64,000 nt of DNA from Clostridium sp. CAG:793 (GCA_000433915.1 HF993639.1:75173-139172); one strand, 5' to 3'; numbered from the stretch's first letter, positions 51,800-62,548 are shown. Notes: generated by a model not told the origin, from the sequence alone. Translations and numbers: made by a program.

Positions 51800-52714
51800 T
51801 TATTTATTATCTAGTTTCTCTAATATTTGTTTAAAATATTCTGGTAATTCCGCTTCTAAATGAAGTCTCTTTCCTGTTATTGGGTGGTCAAATTCTAATA
51901 TTGTACTATGAAGCATTTGTCCTTTTACATTAAATTCATTTTTTCCATTTGAATATACTTCATCACCTACAACTGGATATCCTATTTGTGCAAGATGGAC
52001 TCTTATCTGATGAGTTCTTCCTGTATCGATTTTTACTCTTAAAAGTGTATATTTATTATATCTTTTTATGACTTTTATATGTGTAACCGCTTCTTTTCCC
52101 TCTGGCTGTACTGACATTTTCTTTCTATCTGTTTTACTTCTACCTATTGGCATGTCTATTGTAGCTTCATTTTCTGGTACATTTCCTTTTACAAGTGCAG
52201 TGTATATTTTAGTAACTTTATGTTCTTTTATTTCCTCCGACATTCGTATATGAGCGTCATCATTTTTAGCTACAATAATTAGTCCAGATGTATCTTTGTC
52301 CAATCTATGAACAATTCCTGGTCGTATTTGTCCACCAATTCCTGATAAACTATCTTTGCAATAATTTAATACTGCATTTGCTAATGTTCCTTCTGGATTT
52401 CCATTTCCCGGATGGACACACATTCCTTTTGGTTTGTTTATTACTATTATATCTTTATCCTCGTAAATTATATCAAGAGGTATATCTTGTGGCTTTAATT
52501 TTGCTTCTTTAGGAGGCTCTATTTTTATAGTTATTTCATCCCCTATTTTTGTTTTATACGATTCTTTAGATATTTTACCGTTTACTAATATGCTGTTTTC
52601 TTTTATCATTCTTTGTGCTTGACTTCTCGTCAATTTTAAGTCAAGGCTTGCTACATAAGTATCAAGCCTTTGTTTTTGTTCATTTTCAGTTATTATATAT
52701 TTCTTTTCTTCCAT
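51800..52714 (-). CDS. rluD: RluD-family pseudouridine synthase
   Basis: RluD-type enzymes modify 23S rRNA helix 69. The 304-residue protein has an S4 domain (about 12-75). The catalytic Asp is in GIVHRLDKDTSGLIIVAKND, and KTGRTHQIR-like DTGRTHQIRVHLAQIGYPVVGD is present. In Firmicutes this subgroup is often called YlyB. The ATG lies one base after the stop of the upstream membrane-protein gene, and the ribosome site is weak, so translation is probably coupled. Confidence 0.93.
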   Translation of the reverse strand: MEEKKYIITENEQKQRLDTYVASLDLKLTRSQAQRMIKENSILVNGKISKESYKTKIGDEITIKIEPPKEAKLKPQDIPLDIIYEDKDIIVINKPKGMCVHPGNGNPEGTLANAVLNYCKDSLSGIGGQIRPGIVHRLDKDTSGLIIVAKNDDAHIRMSEEIKEHKVTKIYTALVKGNVPENEATIDMPIGRSKTDRKKMSVQPEGKEAVTHIKVIKRYNKYTLLRVKIDTGRTHQIRVHLAQIGYPVVGDEVYSNGKNEFNVKGQMLHSTILEFDHPITGKRLHLEAELPEYFKQILEKLDNK

Positions 52715-52715
52715 A

Positions 52716-54515
52716 TTATTCTTTTAATCTTTCATATATTACAAAATGATCATCTTTATATAATTGTTTATATTTACTATCTCTTGAAATTAACATATTT
52801 AATTTTGAATTGCTTTTTGTCATTACATGTGTTATTCCATAGTATTCAAATTTTGTATCATAATATGTTGATATACTTGATATATTTATATAATCTGTAA
52901 ATATATCTTTTCCTTCATATTTCTTCTTAGATTTATTATATGTTCCATTAAATTCTGGCGTATATAAATCACATCTTGAATCAATAAATACTGGTATATC
53001 ATTTAGTAGTAAATAACTTCCATAATTATAATCATTAAATATTTTTATTTCTTTGTAGTCTAAATTTTCTTTTATCCATTTTGTTGCTTCAACAGGATAT
53101 GTACTTGTACTGACATAGTCCTTGTTTATATTTCCTCTATATAAACTATAGCTTATTGCAAATATTAATAGTATCGTAAGAATTTCACCTATTACACTAG
53201 TCATATATTTCATTAAGTCTGTTGTTCCTTTTGGATCATACTTTTCTATTAAATCAGATAGGATTCTAGTTACAACTAGCCCTCCAAATAGTACTAGCAT
53301 TGATACCTGCCTTCTTGACATAAGAGCTAGCAATGTTAATCCTGCAAAGAAGAATATATCTCTTAGTCTTAGCTTTACTTTCGTAAATATTGCTAATGCT
53401 ATTGTTAATGTTAGTGTTATTAAGATTGGTGTATTTTCTATTAAAGTTAATGGTAAATGCTCACTTATGCTCTGAGTTGTATTTCCTTGCATTATTTTGT
53501 ATGTGTACATATATGGCATATCTTTTATAGGTGTTAATAAACCTGTAAATAGGCATATTATCATTATTATTATTAATTTTACAACATTGTCATTTCTTTC
53601 AAGTATTAATTTGTATGGTTTCTTTCTTCTGTCATTTTGTTTTATTATACTTGTTTCAAATTTACTTTGTTCTTCTTCTATTTCTTTGTTTAATTTTAAT
53701 AGTTTTTCTTTATATTTCTTTGCCTGTTCTTTGTTGGCCTTTTTTAAATTTTTATTTGTTCTTTTTATTTCTTCTTTTATGAACCATGTTTTTAATTTAT
53801 GGAAAATGTGTGCATCTATAACAACTCTTACAACATATTCTCCTATGTATGGTAGAAATAGTACAAAGTAAAATGGCCATACAGCTGAATGCACATTGGC
53901 AATTATTATTGGTATTATAATCAATCCTATTGCATATTTTAGTTTAGGCTTTTCTAGGAATTTTTCTATTAATAATATTGCTAATATAAATAAAATGAAT
54001 GTTACTAATTGTGCTCTAGCTGCTATGTATGCTTTCATTAATTCCATTTGCCCTAGTGTAATTACAAATGATATTACTTGATTTTTTGATATCTTTTTAT
54101 TGGTGAAGTATAATAATATTCCCATTGTAATAGATAATATTATTGTAGATATATATATTCCTGTGTATCCACCACAGAAGTCATATATTAATGATATTAT
54201 CACATCATATAACCAATGTGGGTACATATATGGAAGATTTTCATGCCATGAAAAATGATCCATATAGTCAATTCCATTTGTTCGTATTAACTGTCCTATT
54301 TTTATAGTGTAAAATGTATCATTTTGAAAAGCTTTTTCAACTATTGCAAAACTGAATATTGCTATACAAAATATTGCTAATATTGTAAATGCAATATTTA
54401 ATGCTTTTTTATCTACTTCTTGTTTCTTTTTTATTTTTGCACTTTCTTCTAATTTTTCTTTTATTGTTGTTTTGGTATCTTTAGTATCCTTGTTTCGATT
54501 TTGTGGTTTCCACAT
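52716..54515 (-). CDS. Large polytopic membrane protein, GT-C glycosyltransferase-like
   Basis: The 599-residue protein has about 12 membrane helices. An N-terminal charged cytosolic region (about 1-40) leads to a first loop with DTFYTIKIGQLIRTNGIDYMD and MYPHWLYDVI. This resembles the first extracytoplasmic loop of GT-C fold lipid-sugar transferases (weak). A long charged coiled-coil (about 238-295) interrupts the membrane part. The soluble C-terminal domain (about 500-599) has IFNDYNYGSYLLLNDIPVFIDSR, also seen in GT-C-like proteins. The substrate is unknown. GGAGAAGAC precedes the ATG. It lies between leuS and rluD. Confidence 0.72.
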   Translation of the reverse strand: MWKPQNRNKDTKDTKTTIKEKLEESAKIKKKQEVDKKALNIAFTILAIFCIAIFSFAIVEKAFQNDTFYTIKIGQLIRTNGIDYMDHFSWHENLPYMYPHWLYDVIISLIYDFCGGYTGIYISTIILSITMGILLYFTNKKISKNQVISFVITLGQMELMKAYIAARAQLVTFILFILAILLIEKFLEKPKLKYAIGLIIIPIIIANVHSAVWPFYFVLFLPYIGEYVVRVVIDAHIFHKLKTWFIKEEIKRTNKNLKKANKEQAKKYKEKLLKLNKEIEEEQSKFETSIIKQNDRRKKPYKLILERNDNVVKLIIIMIICLFTGLLTPIKDMPYMYTYKIMQGNTTQSISEHLPLTLIENTPILITLTLTIALAIFTKVKLRLRDIFFFAGLTLLALMSRRQVSMLVLFGGLVVTRILSDLIEKYDPKGTTDLMKYMTSVIGEILTILLIFAISYSLYRGNINKDYVSTSTYPVEATKWIKENLDYKEIKIFNDYNYGSYLLLNDIPVFIDSRCDLYTPEFNGTYNKSKKKYEGKDIFTDYINISSISTYYDTKFEYYGITHVMTKSNSKLNMLISRDSKYKQLYKDDHFVIYERLKE

Positions 54516-54528
54516 AGTCTTCTCCTTA

Positions 54529-56925
54529 TTATTTAATTACAATGTTGTATATTCTATTTGGTACATATATTTCTTTTACAATTTGTTTTTCTTCAATCTG
54601 AGCTTGTATTTTATCATTATTATGAACTTTTTGCTTTACAGATTCTTGATCCTCATCTTTTTCTATTTCAACATTTGCTCTTAGCTTTCCATTTATTTGT
54701 ACTGGAAGGCTTATTGTATCTTCTTGCGTTTTTGCTTCATCAAATGTTGGCCATGTGCTATATGTTATAGTTTCTGTATGTCCCATTTCACTCCATAATT
54801 CTTCTGTAATATGTGGTGCAACTGGGTTTAATAGTTTTAAAAATCCTTCTGCATATTCAAGTGGTAATACCTCTTCTTTATTAGCTAGATTTACAAATAT
54901 CATCATTTGAGATATTGCTGTATTGAAGTTCATTGTTTCATAGTCATTTGTTACTTTCTTTACAGTGTAGTTGTAAGCTTTTTCCAAGTTTTTATTTGGT
55001 TTATCCACAACTTTTCCACTTTCCTTGAACAGTCTCCATACTCTATCTATGAATTTCTTTGAGCCATCTATTCCATTTGGATCCCATGGTTTTGCAGCAT
55101 CTATTGGTCCCATAAACATTTCATAAATTCTTAATGCATCTGCACCATATTGTTTTACCATATCATCAGGATTTATTACATTTCCTTTTGATTTACTCAT
55201 TTTCTCTCCATTTGATCCTAATATCATTCCTTGATGACGTAGTTTAGCAAATGGTTCTTTTACTGGTGATACACCTTTTTTGTACAAATAGTTGTTCCAG
55301 AATCTTGAGTACATTAAATGTCCTACTGCATGTTCTGGTCCTCCCATATATAAGTCAACTGGCATCCAGTGTTTTAGTAGTTCTGGATCTGCAATTTCCT
55401 TATCATTATGTGGATCTATATATCTTAGGAAATACCAGCTTGATCCTGCTGATCCTGGCATAGTGCTTGTTTCACGTCTTGCTTTTTGGTTTTCAAATGT
55501 AGTATTTACCCAATCTGTTGCTTTTTCTAATGGTGAAGCTCCTGATTTTGATGGTTTGTAATCTTCAAGTTCTGGAAGTATTAAAGGTAAGTCTTCATCT
55601 GCTAGAACATGAATTTTATTGTCTTCTGTAAATACTATGGGTATTGGTTCACCCCAATAACGTTGTCTTGCAAATATCCATTCACGCATTTTGTAATTTA
55701 CTTTTTTATGACCAATTCCTTTTTCTTCAAGCCAATTAATAATTTTATCAATTGCATCTTGTTTATTTAATCCATTAAGATCCCCTGAATTAATATGTAT
55801 TCCATCTTCTGTAAATGCTTCTTTTGATATATCTCCTCCTTCTAATACTTGGATTATATCTAGTCCAAATTTCTTAGCAAATTCATAATCTCTTTGGTCA
55901 TGTGCAGGTACTGCCATTATAGCACCGGTTCCATAAGATTGTAATACATAGTCAGATATCCAGATTGGAATTTCTTTTCCATTTACAGGGTTAATTGCAT
56001 AGCTTCCTGTAAATACTCCTGTTTTCTCTTTATTTAAATCTGTTCTTTCTAGGTCTGATTTGCTTGCTGCTAATTTTCTATATTCATCAACTGCATTTTT
56101 TTGTTCTAGTGTTGTTATCTTTGCTACTAATTCATGCTCTGGTGCTAAAACGCAATAAGTTGCTCCATATAATGTATCTGGTCTTGTTGTAAATACAACA
56201 AATGATTTATTATCCTTTCCAGCTATTTTGAAGGTTACTTCTGCACCAACTGATTTTCCAATCCAATTTCTTTGAATTTCTTTTGTTGATTCTGGCCAAT
56301 CAATTTCATTTAAGCCTTCAAGTAAAATCTCTGCATATTTAGGAATATCCATTACCCATTGTTTCATGTTCTTACGAACTACTGGGAATCCACCTCTTTC
56401 GCTTTTTCCATCTATTACTTCGTCATTTGATAATACTGTTCCTAGTCCTTCACACCAGTTTACAGGCATATCAACTAATTCAACAAGTCCATCTAAATAC
56501 ATATTCTTGAATATCCACTGAGTCCATTTATAGAATTTTGGATCACATGTTGATATCTCTCTATCCCAATCAAATGAGAATCCTAACATTTTTAATTGTC
56601 TTTTAAATGTTTCTATGTTCTTTTTAGTAAATCCTTCTGGATGATTTCCTGTTTTTATGGCGTATTGTTCTGCAGGAAGTCCAAATGCATCCCATCCCAT
56701 TGGATGCAAAACATTGTATCCTTGCATTCTTTTCATTCTGCATATTATATCTGTTGCAGTATAGCCTTCTGGATGGCCTACATGTAGTCCTTGACCTGAT
56801 GGGTAGGGAAACATATCTAGTGCATAATATTTTGGTTTTGAGAAATCCCAGCTATCTGTTTTAAATGTTTTATTTTCATCCCAATATTTTTGCCACTTTG
56901 GTTCTATTTCTTTAAAGTTATACAT
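54529..56925 (-). CDS. leuS: Leucyl-tRNA synthetase
   Basis: The class I enzyme charges tRNA-Leu. The protein (798 residues from the ATG at 56925) has the HIGH-type motif [14 protein letters not shown] and the CP1 editing domain with [12 protein letters not shown]. The KMSKS motif reads [13 protein letters not shown]. The anticodon-binding domain and a C-terminal domain follow. The frame is open for 23 more codons upstream, but AGAAGGAAGTACA fixes the start at 56925. No T-box leader or other regulatory structure was recognised upstream. Length is typical. Confidence 0.96.
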   Translation of the reverse strand: MYNFKEIEPKWQKYWDENKTFKTDSWDFSKPKYYALDMFPYPSGQGLHVGHPEGYTATDIICRMKRMQGYNVLHPMGWDAFGLPAEQYAIKTGNHPEGFTKKNIETFKRQLKMLGFSFDWDREISTCDPKFYKWTQWIFKNMYLDGLVELVDMPVNWCEGLGTVLSNDEVIDGKSERGGFPVVRKNMKQWVMDIPKYAEILLEGLNEIDWPESTKEIQRNWIGKSVGAEVTFKIAGKDNKSFVVFTTRPDTLYGATYCVLAPEHELVAKITTLEQKNAVDEYRKLAASKSDLERTDLNKEKTGVFTGSYAINPVNGKEIPIWISDYVLQSYGTGAIMAVPAHDQRDYEFAKKFGLDIIQVLEGGDISKEAFTEDGIHINSGDLNGLNKQDAIDKIINWLEEKGIGHKKVNYKMREWIFARQRYWGEPIPIVFTEDNKIHVLADEDLPLILPELEDYKPSKSGASPLEKATDWVNTTFENQKARRETSTMPGSAGSSWYFLRYIDPHNDKEIADPELLKHWMPVDLYMGGPEHAVGHLMYSRFWNNYLYKKGVSPVKEPFAKLRHQGMILGSNGEKMSKSKGNVINPDDMVKQYGADALRIYEMFMGPIDAAKPWDPNGIDGSKKFIDRVWRLFKESGKVVDKPNKNLEKAYNYTVKKVTNDYETMNFNTAISQMMIFVNLANKEEVLPLEYAEGFLKLLNPVAPHITEELWSEMGHTETITYSTWPTFDEAKTQEDTISLPVQINGKLRANVEIEKDEDQESVKQKVHNNDKIQAQIEEKQIVKEIYVPNRIYNIVIK

Positions 56926-57123
56926 TGTACTTCCTTCTTTCCGTAAGTTTTTTGATGTTTCTATTATACTACATGTACTAAAAAAAATCCACAAAATTCT
57001 TGTTTTTTGTTTTTCTTTTTGTAATTTTTTATTGCAAAATTATTACATTTTTTTAATATTTATGATATATTTATTTTTCTACTTATAGTGTATAATATAT
57101 TGTAGTAAATTAAGGAGTTTTTA

Positions 57124-58215
57124 ATGAATTCAATCGATTCTGAATTAGATAAGCATGGGATAAAAATTCTTTGTCCTATTGATCAATTTAATATTAATGA
57201 AATTGCAACTTATGTTGCTACTTTGTTATGCAATAAATTTCCTTCTTTAGGTCTGGATTATTTATCTACTTTTAGACGAATTTCAAATTTGAATATGTAT
57301 ATTGCTGATATGCCTTATGGTATGTCTGATGCATGTTATTATTATAAAAATACTTCTATGTATTTTAGAAGTGGACTTTCTTTTGATGAAATAAAAAGGC
57401 TCTCTTTCCATGAATCAATTCATCATCTTCAGGAAGTAAGAGATAATAAAAATGAGCTTCATAAATTAGGTTTATGTACATATCTACATTCTAAGGCTTA
57501 TGGCTCTGCTCTTAATGAATCTTCAGTTCAGCTTATGGCATCATACGCTACTTGCGAAAGTTCTGATGTTGTTAAATATTATGATATATCATTTCCTACT
57601 GATAGTCCAAATTACTATCCTTTACTTTGTAATTTGATTAAGCAAATTGGATATCTTACAGGTTATCCTGTATTATTTGAAAGCACCATTTATGCTAATG
57701 ATTCTTTTTTTAAAAGCTTTAAAAAGCTTTTAGGTGATAATAATGCTTATAATATTCAGCAAGGTTTTGATAAAATATTGCTTACAGAAGAGAAAATTAT
57801 AAAATTGAATAATAAATTACAAAGTACTGATATGTCTGATAGTAAGTTTAAATACTATTCTTCATTGGTTACTAAATATAAAAAACAAATTAAAACATTG
57901 TTCTTTAATATTCAAAATTTAATTATTACATCTTTCTTTGATTCTAAAATTAAGACTATTCAAAATACAGCTCAAATTGAACAATTTAGAAGATGTTTAT
58001 ATAATTATAGTTCTTTAATTGGATCTTCTAGTGATTATACTTTTTTTAATGATTACTATATTTCTAAAATGGTTCAGCTAGATGAACTTTATGATAACTT
58101 TGCTAATAACCGTTCTATTGCTGTTATTAGACATTCTAGGATATCTGTATTAATGAAATTCCTAAAAAAGATGTTTACTCGTGATGAAATTATTAATTAT
58201 AATGAATTAAAATAA
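57124..58215 (+). CDS. Orphan gluzincin-like HExxH protein
   Basis: The 363-residue protein is not one I can place in a named family. It has H96-E97-S-I-H100 followed 32 residues later by N131-E132-S in a helical segment (ALNESSVQLMASYA). That is the HExxH...NE arrangement of gluzincin metallopeptidases, so zinc binding by H96, H100 and E132 is likely. No signal peptide or membrane segment is seen, which points to a cytosolic enzyme or toxin-like protein. The C-terminal about 180 residues are helical with Lys/Asn-rich coils. TAAGGAGTTTTTA precedes the ATG. It is a single-gene unit, divergent from leuS and closed by a terminator. Codon use matches the chromosome. Confidence 0.82.
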   Translation: MNSIDSELDKHGIKILCPIDQFNINEIATYVATLLCNKFPSLGLDYLSTFRRISNLNMYIADMPYGMSDACYYYKNTSMYFRSGLSFDEIKRLSFHESIHHLQEVRDNKNELHKLGLCTYLHSKAYGSALNESSVQLMASYATCESSDVVKYYDISFPTDSPNYYPLLCNLIKQIGYLTGYPVLFESTIYANDSFFKSFKKLLGDNNAYNIQQGFDKILLTEEKIIKLNNKLQSTDMSDSKFKYYSSLVTKYKKQIKTLFFNIQNLIITSFFDSKIKTIQNTAQIEQFRRCLYNYSSLIGSSSDYTFFNDYYISKMVQLDELYDNFANNRSIAVIRHSRISVLMKFLKKMFTRDEIINYNELK

Positions 58216-58226
58216 AAGAGTTGTAC

Positions 58227-58268
58227 CAAAAGAGAATTGGGTTAAATTTTAACTCAATTCTCTTTTTT
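58227..58268. terminator. Bidirectional terminator shared with the GltD-like gene
   Basis: AAAGAGAATTG-G-GTT and AAC-T-CAATTCTCTTT form a long stem. The stop of the oxidoreductase gene (58254) lies in the right arm. Confidence 0.87.
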
Positions 58269-59501
58269 AAATTTTTCTATAATGGCTTCAGCTACATTTC
58301 TTCCAGATCTGGCTGCATAAGCAACTGTCTGTTTTTCTCCAGCAATATCTCCTGCTGCATATATATTTTTTATTGATGTTTCCATTTTTTCATTTACATA
58401 TATATATCCCCACTTGTTATGCTCAAATTCTGCAATTTTATCTTGTTCCGGCATCGAACCTGTTGCCATTACAACATAGTCTATGTCAATTAGATAATTA
58501 CTGTTTTCAATATTTACAGGTGATAGCCTTGTTTCTCCTTCTTTTTGTATTAACTTTGTTTTTATACATTCTATCTTTTCTACTTTGCTATTTCCTAATA
58601 TCTGTGTTATATTATTTTGAAATAAAAATTCGATTCCATCATTTTTAGCTGCTTGTATTTCTTTCTTTTCTGCTGGCATTTGCTCTTCTGATCTTCTATA
58701 TATTACATATACTTTATCAGCACCTAATTTTTTTATTGTCCTAGCAGAATCCATCGCTACATTTCCACCACCAATTACAGCAACTTTTTTACCTTTATAT
58801 GATGGATGATTATTTTTTTCTAAGAGTTCATTTCCTCCATATACACCTTCAAGATTTTCTCCTGGTATTCCCATTTTGCATGAGATATTGGCACCTATCG
58901 CTATTATTATAACATCATACGATTTACGTAATTCTTCTAGCTTTATGTCTTTTCCTAGTTCTGTGTTTGTAACTATATTTACTCCTACTTGTTTAATTTT
59001 TTCTATTGTATTTTGTACAATCTCTTTATTTAGTCTAAACTCTGGAATTCCGTGTGTAAGTATTCCTCCTGCTTCGTTATACTTTTCATATATAGTTACA
59101 TGTATTCCTTTTTTTGCTAAAAAGGCGCCTGCTGTTAGTCCTGCTGGTCCACTTCCTATAATGGCAACTTTTTTATTTGTTAATTTCTCATCAATTTCTT
59201 TAGGAATCTTATAATTTCTTTCAATGCTTTCATCTCCAATTATAGATTCCATTTTGCCTATTTGTACAGGCTCTCCTTTTATTCCTCTTATACAGCTTCC
59301 CTGGCATTGTTTTTCATGTGGACATATTCTTCCACATATTGCTGGCAATACTGTTGTCTTCGATATTATTTCAAATGCCTTTTGACTATTAGGCTCATGT
59401 ATAAACTCTGGAATATTATTTTCTAACGGACATCCATTTTGGCTACATGGTTTTATTTTGCAATTTAAACAATATTCTTGTATCTCTTCTTTTTTATTCA
59501 T
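58254..59501 (-). CDS. GltD-like FAD/NAD(P)-dependent oxidoreductase
   Basis: This 415-residue protein resembles the small subunit of glutamate synthase and related NfnB-type electron-transfer subunits. An N-terminal double [4Fe-4S] cluster region has cysteines in EYCLNCKIKPCSQNGCPL and CGRICPHEKQCQGSC. The FAD-binding motif is IGSGPAGLTAGAFLAK, and the NADPH-binding motif is GGGNVAMDSART. The C-terminal FAD segment reads IYAAGDIAG. No large GltB subunit is next to it, so it may be a stand-alone NADPH oxidoreductase that passes electrons to another partner. Confidence 0.88.
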   Translation of the reverse strand: MNKKEEIQEYCLNCKIKPCSQNGCPLENNIPEFIHEPNSQKAFEIISKTTVLPAICGRICPHEKQCQGSCIRGIKGEPVQIGKMESIIGDESIERNYKIPKEIDEKLTNKKVAIIGSGPAGLTAGAFLAKKGIHVTIYEKYNEAGGILTHGIPEFRLNKEIVQNTIEKIKQVGVNIVTNTELGKDIKLEELRKSYDVIIIAIGANISCKMGIPGENLEGVYGGNELLEKNNHPSYKGKKVAVIGGGNVAMDSARTIKKLGADKVYVIYRRSEEQMPAEKKEIQAAKNDGIEFLFQNNITQILGNSKVEKIECIKTKLIQKEGETRLSPVNIENSNYLIDIDYVVMATGSMPEQDKIAEFEHNKWGYIYVNEKMETSIKNIYAAGDIAGEKQTVAYAARSGRNVAEAIIEKFKKEN

Positions 59502-59540
59502 TTTTGTTTCCTTTTCTTTATAATTTAATTTTATTCTTTA

Positions 59541-60107
59541 TTAAATCACATAACTATCTTCTTTTGCTCTTTTATATACTTGATTTAAATCATTCCAGAA
59601 CTCTATTTTTTTACTTTCATCTCTTAATAGTGCTGCTGGGTGCCATGTTGGCATATACTCAATTCCTCTTTTTTCTTTCCATTTTCCTCTTTCTCTTGTT
59701 ATTGAGTATTCATTTCCTAATATGTTTTTTAGAGCTGTATTTCCTAGTAAAATTATTATTTTAGGTTTTACTAATATTACTTGATTTCTTAAATAGTCTA
59801 AACAAGCTAGTGCTTCGTCTTTTTCAGGTGTTCTATTTTGTGGTGGTCTGCATTTTACTATATTAGCTATGTATATGTTTTCTCTTTTTATTCCTAGCCC
59901 TTTGAATGCTGTGTCCATAAGTTTACCTGCTTTTCCAACGAAAGGGATTCCTTGGCTATCCTCGTCTGCTCCAGGGCCTTCTCCAATAAGCATAATATCT
60001 GCATTTTGGTTTCCTGTTCCAAATACAATATTGTGTCTTCCTGTACAAAGTTTGCATTTTTTACAATTTTGTATACTCTTTTCTAGTTCATCCCAATTGT
60101 CAAACAT
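59541..60107 (-). CDS. Uracil-DNA glycosylase family 4 ([4Fe-4S])
   Basis: The enzyme removes uracil from DNA as the first step of base-excision repair. The 188-residue protein has the cluster cysteines CKKCKLC (and later ones near KCRPP). Motif A is GEGPGADEDSQGIPFVGKAG, and NIVKCRPPQNRTP and WHPAALLRD are also present. The ATG at 60107 is supported by AAAGGAACAAAA. It overlaps closely with the PgeF gene upstream. It works in the same uracil-control pathway as the dUTPase at 5002. Confidence 0.93.
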   Translation of the reverse strand: MFDNWDELEKSIQNCKKCKLCTGRHNIVFGTGNQNADIMLIGEGPGADEDSQGIPFVGKAGKLMDTAFKGLGIKRENIYIANIVKCRPPQNRTPEKDEALACLDYLRNQVILVKPKIIILLGNTALKNILGNEYSITRERGKWKEKRGIEYMPTWHPAALLRDESKKIEFWNDLNQVYKRAKEDSYVI

Positions 60108-60124
60108 TTTTGTTCCTTTCATTA

Positions 60125-60922
60125 CTACTTCTTTTTTAGCATCATTATTCCTGCATTTGCTTGATAGTCTTCTTTTTCCATTCTATATGAATGAAATTTA
60201 TCAAAATTGCATACCGTACATATTCCACAATCTATAAGATTATTATCTATTAATCCTATATTTTTTAGTAAAATCTTATTTAATAATGCGGTATCTATTT
60301 TATATAACTTTCCTTTTTCATTTGATAAATCTGTGTTTTCTATTATTGGATTTTTATCACATATTTCTTTAAATTCGTTTAAGAATAATTCTTTGACATC
60401 ATCATTTACTAAGAAATGATCTTTTCTTATTGATGGACCAAAGCAGCAAATTATGTTTTGTGGTTTACAGTTGTAATCGTGTATCATTTTATATACTGCT
60501 TTTACACCTATTTGCTGTATTGTTCCTCTCCATCCTGAATGTATATTTGCAATTACTTTTTCTTTTGGGTCATACATTAATAATGACATGCAATCAGCAT
60601 AAGTTAATACTGTTGCAACATTTGTTTCATTTGTTATTATTCCATCTATATAATCTAATTCCACTTTCTCTTCTTTTCTGTATTCGCAAATATTAGATGT
60701 GTGTTTTTGTATAGGATGAACTACATCTTCTAATTTTATATTTAGCTCATTGCATATTGTCTCATAGCTTTTATCTGCAATTGGATTTTCTTTATATCCC
60801 TTAAATCCTATCCCATAAGTTTTTAATGAATATGCATGTGTAAGTTCATCTTCAAACTCTAGCAATTTGTTAAATTGTAAATATTCTATATTCTCTTTTT
60901 TTATTATTCTGTAATTATTCAT
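60125..60922 (-). CDS. pgeF: PgeF/YfiH-family multicopper-type domain protein
   Basis: The 265-residue protein has the family signatures TYADCMSLLMYDPKEKVIANIHSGWRGT and CCFGPSIRKDHFLV. A terminal region has FHSYRMEKEDYQANAGIMMLKK. Members were first called polyphenol oxidases; YfiH (PgeF) in E. coli corrects L-Ser misincorporation in peptidoglycan precursors, and human FAMIN is a purine enzyme. The role here is likely one of these. GAGGAAAAA precedes the ATG. It begins a unit with the glycosylase. Confidence 0.88.
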   Translation of the reverse strand: MNNYRIIKKENIEYLQFNKLLEFEDELTHAYSLKTYGIGFKGYKENPIADKSYETICNELNIKLEDVVHPIQKHTSNICEYRKEEKVELDYIDGIITNETNVATVLTYADCMSLLMYDPKEKVIANIHSGWRGTIQQIGVKAVYKMIHDYNCKPQNIICCFGPSIRKDHFLVNDDVKELFLNEFKEICDKNPIIENTDLSNEKGKLYKIDTALLNKILLKNIGLIDNNLIDCGICTVCNFDKFHSYRMEKEDYQANAGIMMLKKK

Positions 60923-60937
60923 TTTTCCTCTTTTTTA

Positions 60938-62548
60938 TTAATGAACATTATTAAATCTATAATTTTGCTCTTGTTTATTATCTAATTCTAATATCTTATC
61001 AAAAACTCTTTTAGAATTATTGTGGTCAAGATATTGGAACGTTTTTTCTATCTTACTTTTATATTCGTTTCTTATTTTACAATTATTTTTTATATAATAT
61101 TCAATTTCATCAATTGTGTCATTTTCTGTTTTAGTAACTTTTCCAAATCCATCATTATCATAATCAAAATATCCCTTATGATAATGATGCTTCATAAAAT
61201 AATCTTTGTCAAATTGATAATATATTATAGGTTTCTCTAAAAAAGCTACGTCAAAGTGTATACTTGAATAGTCTGTGATTAATAATTTACATTCATTAAA
61301 TAATTTGTAATATTTTATTTGGCTTGTTTCTAATATTTGTATATTATCATTTTTTAGCTTCATAAATTTTTCTTTATATTTCGCAAATACAGGATGTAAT
61401 ACAAATTTTATTTTATAATTATTTTCATTTATTAATTTATTTAGCTTATCATTACTTAATAAGCTTTGTATTCTATTATAGTATTCAGATTCTTCAAATT
61501 TATCATTCGGATTTAAAACTCTCCATGTCGGAGATATTAATATTATGTTCTGCTTATCACTTTCATCTTTAAGTCTATCAAACCTTGGTAGCCCAGTACA
61601 TACTACCATTCCTTCTTCATAAGATAAATCTGGTTGAATCATATAGTTGTACTCATCTTTAGTTGTTGTAATAAATAAATCAGCAGTTATTAGTTCTCTG
61701 TTATGATATTGTCTTACATCATTCATGATTACACCATGTTGTACAAATACAAATTGTTTGTTTATACAATCTTTATATATATCCATTTCTTCTTTGCTAA
61801 ATGGATTAAAACAATTGTCTATATAACTAGAATGTGATGATATAACCATTCTACTATTTAGAAATAAGTATTTATGTTTGAAACTACCATATCTAACTAC
61901 TTTGCCGGTTTTTTTTATTCTTGAATATTCCTTTGAATCTTTATCTAATACGAAATAGCATTTCTTTGCAAATTTTTTATTTGTTTTATTTATGTATTTA
62001 AATAATTGTTCTGCATTATCATCACCATATAAAAGTCTATCATTAAATAAATAGTATTTTCTTTCTTTTCTTTTTAGAATTCTAAAAGGAAATATTTTGT
62101 TGTATTTTTTTATTCCATATATTTGTTTATTAAATTCATATTTTACTTTTTCTAATTTTCTTATTTCAGATATTATTACTGTATTTCTCTTAATTTCTAT
62201 TTTTTGCTTTTTTAAAAAGATTATATATGAATTTAATTCTTCTGTAATTATTTCATTTTTGTTATTTCTAATTTCCAGTTCTATTTCTTCTTTTCCGTTG
62301 TTAGTAACTATTGTATATTGTCCTAATTGCTCTGAATGCAATATTAATTCTACTCTTGCAATATAACACTCTTCATTATAGTAGTCATATTTTATCTTAT
62401 TATTGCATTGTAGTATGTCACATTTATATTTATTATTATTTTGATCTTTAAAATAGATATTATTAGTGGTTGTGTTACTTTTATATAAAAACTCAAATTT
62501 GATATTGTTTTGAGTTATCTTTATATTGGATAAATTAATGTATTCCAT
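60938..62548 (-). CDS. CDP-glycerol glycerophosphotransferase-family (TagB/TagF-like) protein
   Basis: These membrane-associated enzymes add glycerol- or ribitol-phosphate to teichoic acid or capsule polymers. The 536-residue protein has an N-terminal domain (about 1-150) and a GT-B-type catalytic half. Signatures include FVQHGVIMNDVR, VCTGLPRFDRL, ILISPTWR, LLITDYSSIHFDVAFLEKPIIYYQFD. The HG and DYSS motifs needed for catalysis are intact. It follows the glycosyltransferase gene at 62559 by 10 bases, so both should build one surface polymer. The polymer itself is unknown. Confidence 0.9.
   Translation of the reverse strand: MEYINLSNIKITQNNIKFEFLYKSNTTTNNIYFKDQNNNKYKCDILQCNNKIKYDYYNEECYIARVELILHSEQLGQYTIVTNNGKEEIELEIRNNKNEIITEELNSYIIFLKKQKIEIKRNTVIISEIRKLEKVKYEFNKQIYGIKKYNKIFPFRILKRKERKYYLFNDRLLYGDDNAEQLFKYINKTNKKFAKKCYFVLDKDSKEYSRIKKTGKVVRYGSFKHKYLFLNSRMVISSHSSYIDNCFNPFSKEEMDIYKDCINKQFVFVQHGVIMNDVRQYHNRELITADLFITTTKDEYNYMIQPDLSYEEGMVVCTGLPRFDRLKDESDKQNIILISPTWRVLNPNDKFEESEYYNRIQSLLSNDKLNKLINENNYKIKFVLHPVFAKYKEKFMKLKNDNIQILETSQIKYYKLFNECKLLITDYSSIHFDVAFLEKPIIYYQFDKDYFMKHHYHKGYFDYDNDGFGKVTKTENDTIDEIEYYIKNNCKIRNEYKSKIEKTFQYLDHNNSKRVFDKILELDNKQEQNYRFNNVH

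Noticed and set aside
56926..57123. Search for a T-box leader upstream of leuS, and likewise upstream of aspS and proS
   Set aside because: No specifier stem, T-box sequence or antiterminator was seen; aspS has a plain sigma-A promoter, proS is coupled to scpB, and the leuS upstream gap is short and AT-rich.
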